From positions 1 to 64,000 of the IMG/VR virus record IMGVR_UViG_3300036770_002122: a DNA stretch of 64,000 nucleotides; one strand, 5' to 3'. Shown here piece after piece: positions 57,801-64,000 of the stretch. The first letter of the stretch is position 1; the number at the start of each line of letters is the position of its first letter. The notes beneath the pieces are model-generated. The model searched no databases, was not told where the DNA came from, and worked only from the letters and a program-made list of their open reading frames with translations. The stretch is from a virus. Made by a program: the position numbers and the translations under genes.

Positions 57801-59814
57801 AGTAAAGCCAACTCCAACTGCAATGCCACAGCAGCCACAAATTAATGTCGGCGGTGTACCTGCAACTAAACAAGATGGCTCATCAAACATGGGTGCTGTA
57901 ATGCAAAGCCGCGCAAACTTAAGCAATATTGGCCAGCAAGCAGCACAACAAATGCAAGAAGATGATTTAGATGAAATGGATAAAGGTGATTGGTTGAAGC
58001 ACAAAGCAAAAACTACACCAGGTGACACATTTAAGGCATTTGGTCAAACATTCAAAGATAAAGACGTTTCAGAAACATATGCATTTGAAGATTTAGAACA
58101 ACAATTAAACGCTTTATTAGAAAATAAAGTTGTTAATGAAGGTCTTTCGGTATCGATGTCAACTGGGCAACAAGGTAGCCCAGACAGCGTAAGCGTAACT
58201 GCTACAGACGGTGATAGTGAAAAACTATTATCATTCATTAAGCAAGTAGGTTTGGGCGGTTTATCAGATGCAGAACCAATTAATACTCCTGCTGAACCAG
58301 CAGTTGTTGCAACAGTAAGTGATTACGGCGCGCCTAAATTCAGCGGTCATGAAATGCCAAGCATGGATGATTTGCTATCAAAATTAACAGGCATCGAATC
58401 ACATGACGATCATGGTCATGATCATGGGCATGGTGATGAAGAATCAACATGTAACGAATGCGGCATGATGGAAAGTTCATGCGGCTGCGAAAAAAAAACT
58501 GAAGAAGTTTTAGAAACTACAGTTGAAGCGCAGGTAAAATCAGATCAACTTGACGAAGCAGCACCTGCATTAGCAGCACTAGGTAGATTAGCAGGTCTTG
58601 CAGGACGCGCAGCATTAGCAAATCCTGGTAAGGCTGCTATGCTTGCAAAGCGTGCCGCAAGCGCATTCAAAAAAGATAAAGAAGAAGTAGACGAAACCGA
58701 AACATTAGATCAACGCGAATTTATGGTCGCTGAAGATGACGGTGAAGGCTATGAACAAAGTCAAGCAGATGCAGGCAAGATTGATAGCGCATTAGCATTA
58801 AGCGGCGCATCAAAGGGCGGCGCAACTAACGAAGATGCCATGGATCTAGGCTTAGGCGGATCAATGAAAGATATGATGTCAAAATTAGGAGACATTGAAA
58901 ATAAATCAATGTCAACTAATACTTCAAATGACACATCATCATATACTGTAGATGGCAAACCAGCAACTAAAGATGAATATGATAATGCTATGAAGAATTT
59001 CAAGATGCCAACAATGCCAACAATGCCGACTATGCCAAAAATGCCTAACATGCCAGCAGGTATGGAACTTCCTGAATTGCCAGAACTTCCTGATTTATCT
59101 GATTTAGGCATGGGCGCTGCTGGCGGTGATGACAATGTAAGCATGTCAAGACAAGAATATAATGATCTTATCAATGCAGCATTACCTGGCGTAACTGTTA
59201 CAGGCAAAAGAGTAGGTGGCGACGATGAGTTGCAACCAGTAACTATTGCTAGCAAAAAGAGAGAATTGCCTGGAAGTGATGATGAGTTACAACCAGTAAC
59301 TATTCAATCAAAGAAGCGTGAAATGCCTGCAGGTGATGACACATTTGTAGCAAAAGCAGATGATGCTGAAATTGCAAATATTAAAAAGTCACTAGACGAC
59401 ATGATGAAAGATATCATGCCTAGAATGGCAGGTCGTGACCAAGATTGGTTAGACGCTCAACAAGATCAACAACTAGCAACACAAGGTGCTGCAGGAGATT
59501 GGTTCAGAAGTGCATTAGGTAGAGGGGCAAATTTAAATGATCCTAATACTAGAGCAAAACTTGATCGTCTTGCTAAGAAAGCACAAACTAATGAGCAAGA
59601 AAAGTTAGATGAATGGGCAAATGATGCAGGTCAAAAAGGCACAGATGCAGCATTCACCCGTGATACAGACTTTATGACTCAAACTATCAGCGGTGGATTG
59701 AACAAGCCTAAGTCAACAGGTCAAACTACAATCCCTGTTATTGCTGGTCAAGAAGCAAGAGAAGGCGACGAAGATGTGCAAGCCTGGAAGAAATTAGCAG
59801 GTCTAGCGAAGTAA
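54871..59814 (+). CDS. Giant multidomain capsid-internal protein (1647 aa)
   Basis: A 1647-residue protein starting MEFKKFLELVNEAE, a targeting-like N-terminus, with a second copy-like segment KKSLKEYFEE (68-77). Long Ala/Pro/Glu/Lys disordered regions alternate with short motifs: RIQQLAGMSDEE, an EF-hand-like DLDKDGDKKE (839-848), an RMF-like motif (877-905), a His/Cys-rich segment (about 1178-1210), four VTVTGKR/VTIxSKKRE repeats, and a C-terminal KKLAGLAK. Many L/V-x-E sites would suit gp21 cleavage, so it may mature into several peptides. Late promoter upstream via the gene at 54227; strong terminator after it. Function unknown. Confidence 0.6.
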   Translation: MEFKKFLELVNEAESTAEKDDKAKKAGEEVTKDIEYDEGHKGSDDERAEKAGKKVAADIRYDDKKDKKKSLKEYFEETEQEIINEGQFPIPVVGPDNKPIAGQSGFLNVSVPGQAGVAVNDMLRRLGARGLSIILPPNRIQQQQQQQALAAAKRASVQTSGKQVAEETVDEGIDDVVKLGTKYGDDIAKQFSNFASGFKNPQGAMNLPNQSLASKAGAATSRGGPAIGAGAGAAGMAALGGDDKPAADNKPAAVAADNKPAAAAPAAPEAPAAPAEPVAPEAPAVDTAPPAPPSDEIDRIQQLAGMSDEEKYGKVGAEIRKLDPEAYKNRPRDYQGNIDLLNKLRAQKADDTTAPPAADTKADDKPADAKADEKPADAADASDELEPVTVTGKRTQPADQDKEGDAELGRLLNLSGANTYDELGNWLKNRDKPAGSTEEPKAAEPAKEPESKPEEPAVDAAGEEPAVDAAGEEPAPAAAIEPKTSYRVVDPSTGRARNVSKEKYDQMVARGQIDKDKGLDYQFKVRDPDGSIRTVKQGDPDWQKYADQAEKTVASNYNQLQGEPEGEEGEEGEEKSGRPSLFRRLFNIGKDDEGYYLGKKRGRDNAPDDTEEKSELSEGKLAEKWEGDVKVEPTGEYKNKTKAQLQAMLARLHKTGPHKKGSKEAKQQSQINFALRAKGGWKKGEGAAMKSVEEDATAAQPSKLQQRHQDNFAAKQQAAHSKQDSQAKDYLASKGVSDQNAAKLMAKPMREEKVDEKFASQQQAKLMYAAAGDKKVAKKTGVSQDVAKEFIKKSHGQKVSKLPKKVKEAEIPKSGPDYGAGLGAGRSDNVLEAKPDFIDLDKDGDKKESMKKAAADKKKKKVNESMSNLLKAAYSEGYVHGLREQPCRVKHYQDMEEAKHYFEGYKCGLEECYGLVPGRGYVDEESSQDVVDNMASFGAVGVEENTNQNMAAVPVQKAQAGQVNTSATNPAPQQNVPVKPTPTAMPQQPQINVGGVPATKQDGSSNMGAVMQSRANLSNIGQQAAQQMQEDDLDEMDKGDWLKHKAKTTPGDTFKAFGQTFKDKDVSETYAFEDLEQQLNALLENKVVNEGLSVSMSTGQQGSPDSVSVTATDGDSEKLLSFIKQVGLGGLSDAEPINTPAEPAVVATVSDYGAPKFSGHEMPSMDDLLSKLTGIESHDDHGHDHGHGDEESTCNECGMMESSCGCEKKTEEVLETTVEAQVKSDQLDEAAPALAALGRLAGLAGRAALANPGKAAMLAKRAASAFKKDKEEVDETETLDQREFMVAEDDGEGYEQSQADAGKIDSALALSGASKGGATNEDAMDLGLGGSMKDMMSKLGDIENKSMSTNTSNDTSSYTVDGKPATKDEYDNAMKNFKMPTMPTMPTMPKMPNMPAGMELPELPELPDLSDLGMGAAGGDDNVSMSRQEYNDLINAALPGVTVTGKRVGGDDELQPVTIASKKRELPGSDDELQPVTIQSKKREMPAGDDTFVAKADDAEIANIKKSLDDMMKDIMPRMAGRDQDWLDAQQDQQLATQGAAGDWFRSALGRGANLNDPNTRAKLDRLAKKAQTNEQEKLDEWANDAGQKGTDAAFTRDTDFMTQTISGGLNKPKSTGQTTIPVIAGQEAREGDEDVQAWKKLAGLAK
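56230..56295 (+). repeat. In-frame 27-bp repeats
   Basis: Two full 27-bp units (56230-56256 and 56257-56283) and a partial third encode EEPAVDAAG repeats in the giant protein. Synonymous changes between units show they are not freshly duplicated. Confidence 0.8.
57376..57420 (+). other. EF-hand-like acidic loop
   Basis: Residues 836-850 read DFIDLDKDGDKKESM: acidic positions 839, 841, 843, 845 and E848 suit a calcium-binding or dockerin-type loop. Only one loop is present, so binding is uncertain. Confidence 0.45.
57487..57615 (+). other. RMF-like motif inside the giant protein
   Basis: Residues 873-915 contain GYVHGLREQPC then HYQ, and FEGYKCGLEE. From the first GY to the last Y is 29 residues, the same as GYQAG…WLGGW in E. 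coli ribosome modulation factor, with G, Y, G, YQ and the aromatic-x2-G-aromatic end in register. Confidence 0.4.
58396..58500 (+). other. His/Cys-rich metal-binding-like segment
   Basis: Five histidines in alternate positions (HDDHGHDHGHG) followed within about 20 residues by CNEC and CGC. Typical of nickel, zinc or copper binding stretches. Confidence 0.55.
59005..59058 (+). repeat. In-frame 9-bp repeats (Met-Pro-Thr/Lys/Asn)
   Basis: Six 9-bp units with silent variation encode MPT, MPT, MPT, MPK, MPN, MPA, followed by a leucine/proline stretch. Likely an extended linker in the giant protein. Confidence 0.8.
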
Positions 59815-59832
59815 TTTGTCGTTAATATAGTT

Positions 59833-59866
59833 AAAAATACCCGGCTAATCACCGGGTATTTTTTTG
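59833..59866 (+). terminator. Intrinsic terminator after the giant gene
   Basis: AAAAATACCCGG (59833-59844) and CCGGGTATTTTT (59852-59863) form a perfect 12-bp stem followed by further Ts. Confidence 0.9.
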
Positions 59867-59888
59867 GCAATTGCTTTGCTATAAAAAC

Positions 59889-59896
59889 GATAAATA
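59889..59896 (+). promoter_or_regulatory. T4-type late promoter
   Basis: GATAAATA 23 nt before ATG 59920; the leader carries AAAGGA. Confidence 0.75.
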
Positions 59897-59919
59897 CTAT
59901 ATTAAAGGATATTGGATAG

Positions 59920-63330
<3,411 letters not shown>

Positions 63331-63339
63331 GGATAACAA

Positions 63340-64000
63340 ATGAGTAATCCAATTACATGGGTTACAGCGTCAGGTATAATAGGTGTATATCCTGCTGAAG
63401 TACCTATGATATATCGTCTTGCTGCGATGGCACAAGACCCATACACTATCACCAAATTTGAAATAATTAGTGGTACATTACCTATAGGATTATCATTTAG
63501 AAGTGATGGTAAAATTTCAGGAACTCCGGACGTTATAACTAATGATATTAGTAGTGAGTTTGTTGTTCGTGTAACTGCCAGTGACGGAATAAACACTGCT
63601 TTTAAAGACAGAACTTTTAGTATTACTATTACAGGTGAAGCCACTCCTCAATTTACTACTACTGAAGGATTATTGTTTACAACTGAAGATAGTAATTGGA
63701 TAGAATTTCCTATACAATATTCAAATCCTATTGAAACAAATCAAGTTTTAATACGTGTGCTTCAGGGTCAATTACCTCCAGGATTAGAAATAAATGAATT
63801 TGGTTTAATAAGAGGATATCCAGAACCACCAATTTCTCAAACTAATTTACAAGAAGTTACTACAACAGCCATAGCCTCAGATAATACAAATAATTCAGTT
63901 ACAGTTTTAAGCACTACAGATTTTTTTATTAATAGACCCATAGTATTTACGGGAGTAAGTTTTGGTGGCATAGAGTCAGACCAAGTATATTATATAAAAA
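63340..64000 (+). CDS. Virion protein with Ig-like domains, truncated by window end
   Basis: Open from ATG 63340 to the end of the window (220 residues so far). FEIISGTLPIGLSFRSDGKISGTP and a second LQGQLPPGLEINEFGLIRGYP are He_PIG-type Ig-like modules (LP.GL….G.I.G.P), which occur in long structural proteins of T4-like marine phages. GGATAA precedes the start and the gene follows the collagen-like fibre by 9 nt, so it is probably on the same late transcript. The rest lies outside the window. Confidence 0.7.
   Translation, partial: MSNPITWVTASGIIGVYPAEVPMIYRLAAMAQDPYTITKFEIISGTLPIGLSFRSDGKISGTPDVITNDISSEFVVRVTASDGINTAFKDRTFSITITGEATPQFTTTEGLLFTTEDSNWIEFPIQYSNPIETNQVLIRVLQGQLPPGLEINEFGLIRGYPEPPISQTNLQEVTTTAIASDNTNNSVTVLSTTDFFINRPIVFTGVSFGGIESDQVYYIK

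Overview
The window is a 64 kb piece of a T4-like myovirus genome: a tailed dsDNA phage with a contractile tail. Nothing in it looks bacterial. It encodes T4-type replication and recombination proteins (gp32, UvsX, UvsY, UvsW, primase gp61, helicase gp41, a probable clamp-loader subunit gp62, DexA-like exonuclease). It also encodes T4-type virion proteins (gp4, gp13, gp14, gp15-like, gp16, gp17, giant sheath gp18, tube gp19, a gp54-like tube protein). The DNA is AT-rich and gene-dense, with very short gaps. Several proteins (IscA/HesB-like carrier, peptide deformylase, MazG, 2OG oxygenase, glycine-rich and collagen-like fibres) are of the kind found in aquatic T4-like phages of Cyanobacteria, SAR11 and other heterotrophs. 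No photosynthesis genes are present. A BPSL0761-family protein hints at a proteobacterial host. The host cannot be fixed from the sequence alone.

Layout. 1-12.7 kb: methyltransferase, a virion protein, a lysis cassette (lipoprotein, small membrane protein, GH19+M15 endolysin), large terminase, an 896-residue virion-like protein and four glycine-rich adhesin-like genes in two A-B pairs. 12.7-18.3 kb: gp32, uvsX, uvsY and small early genes, then an AAA+ ATPase. 18.3-29.7 kb: replication and repair block (HARP-like ORF, uvsW, probable gp62, zinc-finger protein, oxygenase, DEDDh exonuclease, a mini-DnaE-like protein, deformylase, primase, helicase). 29.7-38.7 kb: late genes and small structural proteins, with an IscA-like gene and a PD-(D/E)XK nuclease between them. 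38.7-42.2 kb: a minus-strand block (Nudix, gp15-like, gp14-like). 42.3-46.6 kb: early genes, MazG, a candidate nuclease, gp13, dNMP kinase, HNH. 46.7-64 kb: sheath, tube, gp54-like, gp4, HNH, gp16, two proteins with capsid-targeting-like N-termini (one of 1647 residues), a collagen-like tail fibre and the start of another virion protein that runs off the end.

Regulation is unusually legible. Twenty-one T4-style late promoters (core TAAATA, most often GATAAATA) sit just upstream of mostly virion genes. Host-type promoters (TTGNNN, 16-17 bp, TANNNT) precede early genes. In both classes many start codons lie 4-9 nt after the -10 element with no Shine-Dalgarno sequence, which predicts leaderless mRNAs. 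At two late genes the left arm of a hairpin overlaps the late promoter and the right arm abuts the start codon. This resembles the T4 e/soc scheme that silences read-through mRNA.

The best leads for something undescribed are: a 192-residue protein that keeps the three catalytic aspartates and the fingers motif of DnaE-type polymerases; an RMF-like motif and metal-binding segments inside a giant, probably capsid-packaged protein; a KWDG nucleotidyltransferase-like late protein; and the leaderless-gene pattern. Homology calls come from reading motifs and recalled family sequences; no search was run.
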